A stretch of DNA of 64,000 nt from Gnetum montanum (GCA_015680685.1 MNCI01026491.1:308685-372684), one strand, 5' to 3'. Counted from the stretch's first letter, positions 22,781-34,555 are shown. Program-made: numbers and translations. The notes: generated from the sequence alone by a model not told the origin.

Positions 22781-22792
22781 GTCGTGGGGGTA
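22781..22792 (+). other. polypurine tract of A2
   Basis: GTCGTGGGGGTA directly before the 3' LTR, identical to that of A1. Confidence 0.8.
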
Positions 22793-23622
22793 TGATGAAT
22801 CATGATATTAGATCCATGATATCAGGTCTGCAGTATTGGATCCTACCAAGGAATATTGGACATCTGATATCAAAACCTATCTCGTTGCCTATAAATAAGA
22901 GGCAGTCACACTTGTTTTTGGCATTAGTTTCTTAGTCCCTTACCTGAACTCTTGTAGTTTTCCCTTTCCAGAGTTCAAATTATTTCTTAGTGCCCGCAGT
23001 AGGAGTCATAAAGTGAACAAATCTTTATTCGAGCATTGTGTACCTGAGCATACCTTGTGTTCAGAAATAAAGATGAACTTTGTGATAAACCTTGCAACAT
23101 TCAGAATATCTTATTTATTGCATTTGATGTTATTTATAGTTATTTAATGCTTTTGTTAGTTAATTGATGTTTCTTTTATTGATTCATTAATTTTCACAAG
23201 TAAGCACACTTAGTACAACCACTTCGAATATATGTGGAGCACTTGGTAACCCAATAACAACTAGCGTTTAGTAATCCTAGTAGTGTTACATTGGTTCAAG
23301 ATGTGTACGGTGAGTGGGAACAGATACTGGTGTTAGGACTAGTTAGAACCAAGCAGATTAGCTAAATTAAATTAGTTACTTAATTAGTTCACTTCTCCCT
23401 TGTAGCACTAAGACATAAACATAAAAATCATAAAAAATCATATACCTCAAGTTTACTTAACCATACAACCGTGCCATACGAGTAAGCTTGGGAAGACAAC
23501 GATCGCCTAACCCATCCTTATTTTGTGAAGGTGCATAAGCATTTACTCCTTGGAGTTTGACCAGTTCGTGTGTAATGCTCGTATTTGTATGGTTGAGTGT
23601 AGGGGTACCTTGTCGCTCATTA
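22793..23622 (+). repeat. 3' LTR of A2
   Basis: The 830-bp LTR runs from TGATGAATCATG to CGCTCATTA. TATAAATA is at 22890-22897 and an AATAAAGATG signal follows. It is collinear with the 5' LTR. The right target duplication GCAAT follows at 23623. Confidence 0.85.
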
Positions 23623-25325
23623 GCAATGAAACCCAATGAAGTTTTCACTTCAAAAAATATTTTTTTTTTAAATGGAGAAGCAAACTGCCAAGGAAATTTA
23701 GAGGTCAATGAAGCCTAAATGTTAGATCAATGGCTCTAAATAAGCAAAGGGAGGAGCCTAATGGCCAAAGAAGCCTTGGAATGAAGTGTTGGACCCTCAA
23801 AAACATTACTAAGTGACTAGTACTTCGAAGCACAAAGTGTAAAGGCTACATTGATTAGTAAGCATGTCATTGCCAAACCATAACAATGATGTTAACATCT
23901 TGGATTCATTGTTAGCCCCTATGACCATCTCCTTATAGCCCAATATAGCCTTTATCCTATATCATCCCATCATAACCTTATCTTACCATTGCAAGCACTC
24001 TTTGGCATGGTTCAATAGCTATAGAATCAAACATAGAGAGGAAATGTTGGTAATGGACTTGTGGTGGTGTTTTGCATTCTTTGTTGATGTCTCTTAAGAC
24101 AATCCTCAAAACATCAACAAAGAGAGATCAATGAAACACTGCAAAGAAAATCCATGTTACAGCCTATGACCAAAACCATTTGTAATTTGGTGGAAAATAA
24201 TGACAAATACAATTACCTTATTTTTCCTAACACCTATCATTGTAACCTTCATTACTAGAATGTGAGGTAGAATTTTTATAATAAAGTGTGAAATTTTTAG
24301 TTCATAGGCTACAATCTCACATATCTTAACTTATAGAGGCTAAAAAATGCTTCATAAGTTGTGAATGCCTAATTTTCCAAGTAAGAAAAGCTACATTTTG
24401 CATATACCTAGGCTTAGGAAGGCTGAAAATGCCTTACAAACCATCAAATTTGGGTTTTTTTTTTAGTTTTTATGTTAGCCATAGTAGTTTTTACGTTGGA
24501 GCAACTACAAAGCCAATATATAAATTTGGTCCTTCATTTTTACGCTGGAAAAAACCTACACAACTAGCATATAAATTATGGATGTTGGATGTTTATGCTA
24601 GACTTTCAATTTGTACAATGGTAAGCCATGAAGCTAGTGTAAAAAGGTATAATAGTTTCTAAATCTAATAAATTTGATGGGTTTGGGTGATTTGCAAACA
24701 TCAGAAATTCGCAACAATCTATCAGCAATCATGGTAGATATTTGAAGCAATGGATCAGTCACCAAATGATCTATATAAATAGAAGTTAACCACTTTGAAA
24801 TTTTTTTTGGCAATTTGCATTTAGGATGAACCAAAGAATTTCAGAGCAATGCAGATTCACCAAAATTCTAGCAACCATTCCACCATTCACAATGCAAATC
24901 TAGTGTTAGAGAGAGCACAAAGAGCTCTGAGAGCAAAACTTGAAACTTCTAGAGAGTGACGTTGATTGCAGGACACACTCTACCACCTTCATTAAGCTCC
25001 AAGAAGCCTCCATTTGGCTCTTTGTGCATTCAAAGCACATAAAATTTTATGCATATGAACTTTGTTTCTGTAAAACATTTTATTATTTTAACAAAGATTT
25101 GTAGTTCATTTGTTCAGTGCAAGTTTATTTTCTATTTCTTTGTATTTAGATTTGCATTTACAATTAAATTTCTTTGCATCATTTTATGAATCATAAGTTT
25201 CTAGGTGATCAACAAGATAATTTAGGGTGCTTCAAATCCTTTTCTTGAGGCCCATGGGATCTGAAGCTAAGTTATTTTGCTATGAAATCTTTGGCCTTCC
25301 AACATCAAATTTTTCAAGCATTACA
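23623..25325 (+). repeat. family-B copy 2, right part
   Basis: It resumes directly after A2 with GCAATGAAACCCAATGAAG and continues collinear with copy 1 and copy 3 to TTACA at 25325. Blocks shared with copy 3 include GGCTACAATCTCACA (about 24306) and ATGCTTCATAAG (about 24348). It is non-coding. Confidence 0.65.
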
Positions 25326-26090
25326 ATAGTTTTGATAGGATAAGTTGATGATGTAGTAACCAACACCAGTGGTTGATCATACCTAGTGGATTTTCTAGTA
25401 ATCTATTAGGCCTCAATTAGATTTCATAATCTTATGTATTCTTTGGTATGTTTTGTAGGAATTGAAATTTAATAAATTATACAATGAGTAAATTGGCATG
25501 GACAATCCAAGGTTCTTTGAGACAATATGTTTCAAGTGTGAGATAAGGAAGTAGTAATTATTGTCATTGTTATTTGTAACATGTATTTTCAATTCAATTT
25601 AATCTCAATTCTTAATTCTTAGTTATCAAGAACATAAACTCATAGAAATTAAAGAATAACACAAATTTAATTCTATTATAAATGCCTGTAATAACATCAA
25701 CTATTTATTAATGGCAAGACTCCTAATTTGAAAACTCTAAGTTATGGGTTTAATTCTAAGGGGCAATGCTAATTTATGAAATTCTAATTTGATTATATTT
25801 ATTAGGAGTAAATATTGTTAAAAAATTGTTTCAAATTCTTGCACTTCATATTCTAGCCAAATTTTACACGTAGGCTTTAAGTGTTTGGTTAATTATTTTC
25901 TATTTTTGAAACTGAACACTAAAAGAGTAGGTCAACTATTTTCTCTTTCTTTGTTTTTAGGATAAAAGGATAATTTAAAAATATATTTATAACAAAATCC
26001 TAGGTGAGCATAGGATGCTAGTATTGGGTTTTTAACCCAATATTTTTTAGTGCATGGCAATGTAAGCTGTTAATTTACCAATGGCTTGTG
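25326..26090. other. AT-rich DNA, no feature recognised
   Basis: I see no open frame, repeat or motif that can be supported. The left end could be internal sequence of a family-B element, since an LTR-like end precedes it, but no primer site is visible. Confidence 0.4.
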
Positions 26091-28090
26091 CTCAAGTTAA
26101 TTATTTTTAGATGTTTGCTAGGAAATAAGAGAAGGAAATTTATTAGGAAGTAGTAGGAATATTTTTCTTACATCATTAAGAAAGAAACTAGGTAGTTTTG
26201 ATAATTTTTTCTTGATAAATCCTCTTCATCATTTAATTTTTCTTTTCAAGGTATTTGCTCATTTTACAATAAGCTATTCACAAGAGAAGATGATAATTCT
26301 ACTACTCTTTTATAATGAACATCTCTCCAATGTACTTTTGAGGAAGTCATAGAGGATATTAAAAAGCTAGCATCTAGCAAAGCTATAGATTTAGATGGTT
26401 TATATGTAGAATTATTAAACTAGGTAGGATTTGCTATTCATAGACAAATTTAGCACAAATTAACTTCATCAATAGAGTAAGGATTAAATTAATATTAGAA
26501 AATTAGTAAATATATTTTGTTATATAAAAAGGGAAATAAAAGTAATTGGAACAAAAATTGAATAATCATTTCGAGTAATATTTTTGCTAAGTTGTTTGGC
26601 ACTTTGCTAGAAAAGAGAGTTAATTCTTGAGCTAAAGGTAACCAAGTTAGGTAAGATGTGAAGTAAGTTTAAGATAAAATCACTTCACTATTGATCATTT
26701 AATTACTCTTATACATTACATGGAGTTTGCAAAAATTCCTAATAAAAAAGGTTTTATTCATTTAATTGATTTTGCAAAAGCATATGATTCAGTGATCTAT
26801 GCAAAACTATGGTTGCACTTGCATAAAATTGGTCTTAATTCAAGTTTGACTATAGTAACTTAAAGATTGTATAAGGAAGTGATTATTGAAATTATAGATA
26901 ATAATTTAGAGAAAAAATTTTAATTTTAGAGTTTAATTGGAGTTAAGCAAAATTGTCCACTTTTTACAACTCTCTTTGATATCTTTATTGATGAAATGCA
27001 AGAATGGATGTGTAACGTGAAAGAGAGTCATGTTATTAAAATTAGATCCCAAATAGTGAATATTTTTTTATATGTAGATGATGTTGCCTTGATCTCCACT
27101 ACTACAAAATGTATGCAAATTGTGTTGCAAGTTTTAGAAAATTATTATCATTCATCTAGTCTTCAAGTAAATTTACATAAAACCAAATTGATGATCTTGG
27201 ATATAAAAAATAATTGTTATTAACTTCCATTTTGAAGGTACAATTTGCAAATAGTGGATTCTTTAAAATATTTGGGTCTCATTTATATGAAAAATTACAT
27301 GTGGTGGAAGTGCATTAAAGAAAAAAATAGTATGAGGTTGCAAGTCTATGTATGTTTTTAAAAATAAGTTCAAGGATTTTGGACTATGGGCTTGGAAGGT
27401 TAGGAAAAAAAAAATTTAGACGATCATCTATCTTACTATATTGTATAGATTTTTTGTTTAAGGACTTGGACTCGGGGAAACACTTTGAAAAGATATTGAA
27501 AAAGTACAAAAAACTTTGCTTCTCAATAAGTTAAAGGCATAGATGCAAACATCTTACTCAATGTTATTAGGTTAATGTGATTTATTACCTTTAGAAGAAA
27601 AATTCTTGTGCTAATCCATTACATACACTTATAGATTGCATATCTCAAGGCAAAACAAATTCTTTAAAGTAGTTATTGAGGATTCATGAGAAAATGGTTA
27701 ATATTTTTAGGGAATGCAATGGTTGAGAAAATGAAATATCTCTTAGGAGAATATGCAAGAGAATCCTACGTATCTTCACCAACTAGTCAAGTAGAAGGTT
27801 TTACTATAGATGTGGTTTAATTTGAAAGGGAAGAGATAAAGTTATTTACACTACATTGGATCTAATAAACTAGATGTAGAAGCTCACTACCTCTCAAGTG
27901 CTCTTCTAATCAAATATCAAAATGCTATTTGTAAGATTTGCTTAAGTTTTCATCATCATAGAATTAAAAGTTCAACTCCCTTGAGAAGAGTGCATTTGTA
28001 TGTTATGTATATCAAGAGCCCTTGAAGATGAGTTACATGTGTTTTCATTTTGTGATGTGACTACCCATTTGAGATAGCCTTATAATGTTA
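26091..28090 (+). pseudogene. LINE-1: non-LTR retrotransposon ORF2, decayed
   Basis: RT-upstream and RT blocks occur in shifting frames: FYNKLFTREDD, then CTFEEVIEDIKKLASSKAID (about 26340), IFAKLFGTLLEKRVNS (about 26580), a KAYDS-like block (about 26775), GVKQNCPLF.TLFDIFIDEM (about 26940-26996) and the catalytic FLYVDDVALIS (about 27065-27100), then VNLHKTKLMIL and SLKYLGL. A Cys-containing C-terminal block with ALEDELHVFSFC lies near 28010-28055. The GVKQ.CPL and IDEM spelling marks a non-LTR RT. There are stops every few dozen codons. It is the same family as LINE-2 and probably LINE-3. Confidence 0.75.
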
Positions 28091-28791
28091 CCATGGAGAA
28101 CCTGTATGATTTGTTTTTTATGTCCCTATTGGTGCTTGGTCAATTTGTAGAGTCTATGAAAAAAATTTTATGAAAATATAATATTTTCCCAATAGATCTT
28201 ATGGGCCTTTGAACATAATAATGTTTCATTTAATTTTATTTTCTATTGCTAGTAGTGTATAAAGGGATTTATTGGAGTATAAAGAAATTTTTTGGGGTTA
28301 GAATAAAGAGGGCCAATAATTTTCTATTGTTGGTAGAGTGTAAAGGAATTTGGGGGTGTGAAGAAATTTGGGGCTAGGGTGTCCAAACAAGAAATTGATA
28401 GAACTTGAATTTGGAGTAAGCAATTATTTTCTATTGTTTTAGAATATAATAGAATTTTGGCCATAAAAAGTTTGGGGAATTCCTAAATGAATAAAGTGCT
28501 ACTAAGTAGAACATGTAGATGCCTCAAATGTAACTTAAATGAGTGATTTATTACTTGAAATTTTTTATTAAATAAAGATAAAACTACTTAAGCTACCTCT
28601 CATTAAGTTAAGAAATCCAAAATATAATGGTTTTGTTTTCTTTGATTTTTCAAAAATATCAACTATAAACTTGTCCATTTAATAAGATAGGTAGAGCACT
28701 AACAAGAAAAACCATAAACTGATCCACATCGATTCATGGGTCATTTCATGTAACTCATCCATGTACATTTCATGAGCATCTTGACCATGCT
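28091..28791. other. AT-rich DNA with weak direct repeats
   Basis: ATTTTCTATTG followed by GTGTA(T/A)A recurs in degraded form near 28240, 28320 and 28428. It may be the 3' tail of LINE-1. No gene was recognised. Confidence 0.3.
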
Positions 28792-28869
28792 CATGTGTGT
28801 CCCTGGGTCCTACCCTTGCTTGCTAGTGGGCATCCACTGGTAGGTAGGGGTGGGACCTAGAGACACATG
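28792..28869. repeat. 78-bp hairpin, 36-39-bp arms, 4-base loop
   Basis: CATGTGTGTCCCTGGGTCC opens the left arm, and GGACCTAGAGACACATG closes the right arm. Aligned without the loop (GCAT at 28830-28833), the arms differ only by transitions (C/T or G/A) plus an indel near the base, so an RNA copy could pair almost throughout using G-U pairs. It could be a small foldback element or a small-RNA precursor. Confidence 0.8.
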
Positions 28870-29630
28870 TTTAAATAATACAAAAAGTATTTTATGTGTC
28901 AACCAACCTACATAGAATAGTGGTATGCAATTGCATTAATAAGTGAAAAGTTGAGTGTTCACTTCCTTACTTTCATAAGTTTTGTATCTATTATCACATA
29001 AACTTAGAATTTTTTTCACACATGCACATGATGAAGCACTTTGTATAGGCATGTATGTATGCATATCATCATTTACCATGTATCCACCACATGATAGATG
29101 TGAATCGGTTTATGGTTTGCCTACTAACAAGGAAACAACCAAATTCACCATCGCTGAGAAAATCTAGTAAAAGCACTACCTAGTGGTGCTTGGAGATCTT
29201 GTTAATTATGAAATCCAAAGCCATGGTTGGATTTTTTAATATATTTTGATCTTTGCTAACTTGAAATTCATACACACCCAAAATATCTACCTTCATTTGC
29301 ATAGATTAAAAGGCATAGATGAATCCACCAAGGGAAAAAATTTAGCTACTCTCAACTTTTTTTTTCAAATTGTAACTTGTATATGAACTTAAACCAATTT
29401 CTTTAAATGGGAGAAATAAAAGCATTTTCAAAAATTTGCAATTACCATTGAAAATTTATTTACATGGCATGGTAAAATTTAGAATTACCGAAACTAAATA
29501 TTTTATTATGTTCATAATCCAAAAATGATTTATTGGACAAGTTGAACATTCATCTTATAGAAAATAAAAATATACTTAACATAGTGGATAAGTGCTACTT
29601 GATGTAACAAAAATAACTCATACAAAAGTT
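28870..29630. other. no gene or repeat recognised
   Basis: AT-rich spacer. An open frame at 28982-29167 has no recognisable motif and is at chance length. Confidence 0.4.
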
Positions 29631-30950
29631 TTATTGCAATATTATATTTTTGGTAGAAATGATTAGTTAAAGGACAAATAAGAAAGACATGGTACTCCTC
29701 CTCAAGAGCTATTGTTCCACAAAGATTGCATGTATGTTCTTCTCTAGGAAGATTAATCTATCTTCTACTTTTTATCTTGAACTCAAATGAATCTTGCTAA
29801 TTAAGCTACAAGATCTTACTAGAATGTTAGCTACAAGATAGTAAACTTTTGAATCCAACTTATTACCTCTAACGTTTTTCAAGTAAAATTTTTTCTTTCC
29901 TTCCACATTTGACCATATTTTTCGTAGCACTTGTTGTTTAACTAACTTACGTATTATTTAGGATTATGTTGTAATGCTTCCAATGAGAGATTCCACGTTT
30001 TTAGCCATTGTATTCCTAAAAATACAATCTTATTATTTTGTGTTTTCAACAACTACTTTGGAAAATTTGACTTGTGTAGTTTCCAGTAGATTGTAAATAT
30101 AGCTAATAAATTGACAAAAACCTTCAAATTCTAATGGGAGTAAATTATATTCCAAAAGTAACATATGATAATGTGTTTATACCTTCACCTTCAATTCATC
30201 TAATAGAAACATTTTTTGTACTTTTTTAATAGTTTTTCAATTTTTTGCACTAATGCATGGCCCCCATACAGTACATCCATATAACATTGTAGGATAAATA
30301 ATAGCATGAAATATTTGTTTTCTAACCTTTCAAGCTCATAATATTAATAATTTACATTAATGTTTAATGGCATATAGAACTTTAATTCCCTATGCTATTT
30401 TCTCCTTGATAGTTATCCTATTTATAATTACTTGTATAATGGAGACCTGAATATCTAAAAGAGTTCACTACTTCTATATTTGCACCTCCAAAACTAAAAT
30501 TAATTTTTTTTTTTTGTACCCATATCATCATTTTTGGTTTTTCCACATTAATTTCTAGAATTTGCAACATATTTTACATACCTTTCTTAGGAATTGAAAT
30601 TAAAGCTACTTCATCTACATAAAGAAGTAGGTTCACTACATGGGATCGAATATCGATAGTATGCTTATGATTACCTATATATGCCCAATCTTGCAACTTT
30701 AATTAGATTTAAAGGATAACCTTACTTTAGTTCAATATTTCTCTCAAACTAAAAATTTTCCTATGAATCCTTGTCTTAAGCTCAATGATAACTTATTTTT
30801 GTAAGTTTTGTATTGCTACCATCAACTCTATAGAAATGCCTAAACTATTTGGACCCAACCATAAATTTTTAAGGATCACTAAATCATATGCCTTTACATT
30901 ACAAGGAAGACCTTGCATTATTATCTCAGGCTCACAACATTTCATAAATA
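29631..30950 (-). pseudogene. LINE-3: non-LTR retrotransposon ORF2, minus strand, decayed
   Basis: Reading leftwards: VKAYDLVILKNLWLGPNSLG (about 30895-30835), the catalytic LLLYVDEVALIS (about 30640-30600), a WRCKY..SELFRYSGLHYTSNYK block (about 30490-30420) and a C-terminal block PREEHTCNLC followed by EEEYHVFLIC (about 29755-29690). The Cys/His end is typical of plant LINE ORF2. The second catalytic Asp is Glu (DE instead of DD). Frequent stops show it is dead. The 5' part of the element is missing. Confidence 0.65.
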
Positions 30951-31079
30951 AACTAATACATTTATGGAATCAGCTTGTATTCTCATGCATTTATAAATTA
31001 TAATGCATGCAGGTCCTGCATTTACAAGGTCCAAAGACACATTATATGCACATTCATTTCTTATTATATGTACATTAGG

Positions 31080-32319
31080 ATATACAATAATCATCATGTT
31101 AAAGGTTGAATGCTTAGTTAGGCCAGGTTTCTCTCTTACTCTTTATCTCTTCATCCTTGTTATAGGTTTTTATGTCATGCTCTACAAAAGGACTAGGTAC
31201 TTAATTTGCTACAAAGAATCCTTATTAAAAATAATGTTCTTATTTTATTAAATACGCATGTTGAAAATGACTCATTTTTTATGATGAAAAATGATAAAGC
31301 TATTGTAGATCATATTTTTTATCATACTGATCAATATTGAAGACTTTTAGGCTCTTAGATTAATTGGTTAAAATGTTCTATCTTTTGCAATAAGGAGGTT
31401 TAAGAATAGGCTTTGTCTAAATCTTGGCATTTCTTAGAATAGTCAAATGTTTTCAAATTATTAGTAATTTTATTTTTCTTTGGTAGATGTTCAAAAACTT
31501 TATGGGATGTTATAGTAAAGAACATTGAACAAAAACTTATTAAGTAGAAAGAGAAGAAGCTTGCAATAGCTAGTAAGTTTATTACTTGTAAGCATATCAT
31601 TCAAGTTACTTGTATATTATTCTTCATATTGGACTCCTAATATTTCTACATATCATCGTATTGATTAGCTCGTGAGAAATTTTCTTTGAAGTAGTAGCTA
31701 TTCTAGGAAAGGATTTTGTCATGTTACGTGGGACATTAACACTTCTCACAAAGAGGATGGTGGATTAGGATTGATGAATTATTATAAGCAGGGTATTATT
31801 TTATGTGCCAAGTGGATGATTAAATACTTATCTAGTAGAGGGCCTTGGGAGCTTCTTCTTTAGAAGCATATTTAGATGGATAAGCCTAGAGGTAGTGGTT
31901 GAGACATAGTCATTTATTTAATTGGATCCTTTTTTCAAAAGACATTACTATATGAGGTTCTATTGTTATAAAGTATATTTAAAAGGCTTTGAGTTTTATG
32001 AATGATTTTTGGAACTTCAATAATATTATTATTTCTACCTCTATGCTTGATAAGCTTTCTCCTTGGTGAATTTCAATTAATAATGAGCCTTGGGCTATTA
32101 AGCATCCATGCATTTGTAGTACATGGTGTAAGCTTGACATTTCCTCCATTTCATCTCTTTGCATGCATAATTACTGGATTACTTAGTTTGAGTGTCAAGG
32201 TTTTTATGGCATTAATGTTTCTAAAAAGTCTACATTTTTCGATCTTTTGGATAGTTTGGATAAAAGTGTAGCTATTTAGTATTCCCATAATAATTTTATT
32301 AACTTTTCTTATATTAATG
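31080..32319 (+). pseudogene. LINE-4: L1-clade ORF2 C-terminal part, decayed
   Basis: VRPGFSLTLYLFILVIGF (about 31118-31172) is a worn copy of the L1 RT block that normally reads as a PLSPYLFIL type. A block ALSKSWHFLE (about 31410) and KTLWDVIVKNIEQKLIK (about 31495) follow, then KGFCHVTWDINTSHKEDG with GLGLMNYYKQGI and LCAKWMIKYL (about 31705-31835), the typical GGLGL region before the zinc-finger end. It differs from LINE-1 to LINE-3 and is closer to the classic plant L1 clade. Its 3' end is interrupted by solo LTR A3 at 32325. Confidence 0.7.
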
Positions 32320-32324
32320 ACCAT

Positions 32325-33284
32325 TGATGAGATGCGAATTGCACAAGCCGCGATATCGCATCCCCTGCAATATCGCGTACGTGATATCGCGTCGATCCCT
32401 GCGATATTGCGTACGCGATATCATGGTCCGCTGCCAAATCTATAAATAAGAGGCGGCACTCCCCTCATTTGTCATCCTAGGTGTAAAGTAGCAAAGCTCT
32501 GGCGGATTGATCACCCCAGAGATAGAATATTTTCCATGTGCCCGTAGTAGGAGTCCCCCAAGTGAACGGTTCTTTATTCGAGCAGCTTTGTACCTGAACG
32601 CAAGTTGTGTACGGCAATAAAGATGAGCTTTGTGGATAAACCTTGCAGTGCATGGATAGGTTTAATTAATGTTATTTATTGCTTTCCTAGTAACGCGGCA
32701 TGAGTACGACTTGGTTACGAGCGTTGACGAATGTGTACGGCTAGCCAAGGAATCGGCTACTCATCGCGATTAGATTCTCTCACCCTTACCTCCTAGAACG
32801 TGGGACAATTACGACTTGATTACGGGCATCTACAGATGTGTACGACTAGTCAAGGAATCAGCTGCTTGTCACACTTAGGCTAGTTAGGTGCCTCAGTACG
32901 ACCGCTTCGAGCACGTGCGTTACGTGTGGTAATCCCAGTAACGATTAGCTTTTGGTAGCCACAGTTGCACAGTTCAGGGTGTGTACGGCAAGTGGGAACG
33001 GATGCTAATGCTAGGACTTAGTGCTATAGTTAGAGTTAGTTTTAGTCTCTCAACCCTTCACCCTTAGCATAGGAGATAAACCCGAAAATACCAAAAAAAT
33101 CATATACCTTGGACTTACTTAACCATACACCGTGACAACAACAAGTAAGTCTGGGAAGACAACGATTAATTAACCCCAAGTGTTCCTTGCGACATTTAGG
33201 CATTTAGTCTGCGGAGTTCGACTGGATCGTGCATGCTACGCTCATTTCGTATGGTTGAGTGTAGGGGTACCTTGCCACTCATCA
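32325..33284 (+). mobile_element. A3: solo LTR of family A with perfect target duplication
   Basis: The 960-bp LTR runs from TGATGAGATGCG to CCACTCATCA. It is flanked on both sides by ACCAT (32320-32324 and 33285-33289), a perfect 5-bp duplication. There is no primer site or polypurine tract beside it, so an element inserted here and recombined between its LTRs. U3 carries several GATATCGCG palindromes (32350-32425). TATAAATA is at 32441-32448, and AATAAAGATG lies near 32611. It has an extra segment with a repeated ACGACTTGATTACG-like phrase (about 32705-32830), which makes it the longest LTR of the set. Confidence 0.92.
32350..32448 (+). promoter_or_regulatory. U3 GATATC array and TATA box of A3
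   Basis: GCGATATCGC, AATATCGCGTACGTGATATC and GTACGCGATATC occur just upstream of TATAAATA at 32441. CpG is well kept here compared with the other copies. Confidence 0.5.
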
Positions 33285-33462
33285 ACCATCATGTTTTTCC
33301 ATATAGATACAACATTGTGTATACTCTTATTAGTGTTGGCCATAGTTATCATGATAAATTTAGGCCATGGTTATCATGCTAAAATTCAACTATGGTTATT
33401 AATATGCATCAGTAGTGGGAAGCCTAATGTTCGCTATGATTTGTACAAGACCAAACATTGCA

Positions 33463-34026
33463 TAAGTAGTGGGAGCAGTCAGTCAGTACATGGCAAATCT
33501 TGAACAAGAGTATTGGAGTACTGTTAAGAGAATCCTGAGATACATTAAGGGTACCTTAGATGTTGCATTATGTTAAGGAGGATCAGAATTTACTATTAAA
33601 TGTTATGTGGATTCATATTTTGCAAGTGATCCAGATAAAAGGAAATCTACTACAGGCTATGTGTTTACACTTGCAAGAGGAGCTATAAGCTAGGTATCAA
33701 GATTGCAAATAGTAGTAGCATTATCTACAATAGAAGTAGAATACATGGCAGCTACACAAGCTTGCAAAGAAGCAATTTGGATTCAAAGATTATTGGAGGA
33801 TCTTGGACACAAACAAGAGAAGATTCCTTTATTTTGTGATAGTCAGAGCACCTTGCATATTGTAAGGAATCCAACATTTCATTCAAGGACAAAACACATA
33901 GGAGTACAATTTCACTTTGTTCGTAATGTAGTAGAAGATGGAAGTGTGGATATGCAGAAGATACACACCAAGGATAATCTTGCATATGTTCTAACCAAGT
34001 CAATTAACATAGATAAGTTTGACTAG
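33463..34026 (+). pseudogene. Ty1/copia RNase H and end of pol
   Basis: One frame keeps nearly the whole domain: QYMANLEQEYW, RILRYIKGTLDVA, CYVDSYFASDPDKRKSTTGY, then VVALSTIEVEYMAATQACKE, LFCDSQSTLHIVRNPTFHSR, TKHIGVQFHFVRNVVEDGSV and KIHTKDNLAYVLTKSIN. These are the standard copia RNase H motifs. Two in-frame stops lie inside (after LDVALC near 33571 and at AIS-stop near 33692), the second replacing the usual Trp. The good preservation suggests it is younger than most elements here. Confidence 0.92.
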
Positions 34027-34136
34027 AGTAGATCCTCATATGGCTTAACAAAAGCATAAGCAACATAGAATGGCAAGGTAGAAAGGATGGTGTGGAGATA
34101 TGATTGATACTCAATCAAAATCTCCAAGTGGGAGAT

Positions 34137-34555
34137 TGTTGGCCATAGTTATCATGATAAATTTAGGCCATGGTTATCATTCACCTCAATACCTATGGTT
34201 ATTAAAATAGTGGGTGCTTATCATTAGTTAGTTAAGGGCCCCTTCACCAATATAAAAGGGACCTCCCTCACCTCAATTTAGATCCATCACAGATATCCCC
34301 TTTCCATCCCACTCTTACATTCTTGTCCTATTGCATGAGAGAGAGGCTTCTTCTTGTTCTCTCCTTGTGTCGAAGAGAGAAGGTTGTTATCCCCATTTTT
34401 GATAATAAGATCCTTCTACATTTGCCCGTGGTTTTTTTTCTTCCCACTTTGGGGTTTTTCCATGTAAAATATTTGTGTCCATTGCTCTTTATTTTCATCT
34501 CATTTCATATTTTGCTACCAAATCTACTAATAGTTAATTCTAATACTAATATTTG
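34137..34555 (+). repeat. 3' LTR of the copia remnant
   Basis: It starts TGTTGGCC right after the polypurine AAGTGGGAGAT. TATAAAAGGG is at 34251-34260. The right end is not fixed; I place it near the ATTTGATCA at 34550. No target duplication was identified. Confidence 0.6.
34251..34258 (+). promoter_or_regulatory. TATA box of copia LTR
   Basis: TATAAAAG, 114 bp into the LTR, is followed by a CT-rich leader as usual in plant copia LTRs. Confidence 0.55.

Larger units (their letters stand above)
13485..23622 (+). mobile_element. A2: full-length Athila-like Ty3/gypsy element
   Basis: The 10.1-kb element has two LTRs (13485-14295 and 22793-23622), a tRNA-Asp-type primer site, gag, protease, RT, RNase H and integrase in order, a long 3' spacer and a polypurine tract. 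Flanks are GAAAT on the left and GCAAT on the right, a 5-bp target duplication with one substitution. Family-B copy 1 supplies the empty site: CTAGGCAACAAAACCC against CTTGG / GCAATGAAACCC. All domains are inactive: the protease Asp is lost, the RT catalytic box is deleted, and stops are frequent. By eye its LTRs differ at roughly 13% of positions over the first 340 bp. Confidence 0.9.
33334..34555 (+). mobile_element. Ty1/copia remnant, internally deleted
   Basis: A short 5' LTR piece (33334 to about 33408) is followed directly by the C-terminal end of pol (33463-34026), a polypurine stretch AAGTGGGAGAT, and the 3' LTR from 34137. The first 44 bases of both LTR pieces are identical, starting TGTTGGCCATAGTT. 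Most of the 5' LTR, gag, protease, integrase and RT are gone. It lies 45 bp right of solo LTR A3. Confidence 0.85.
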
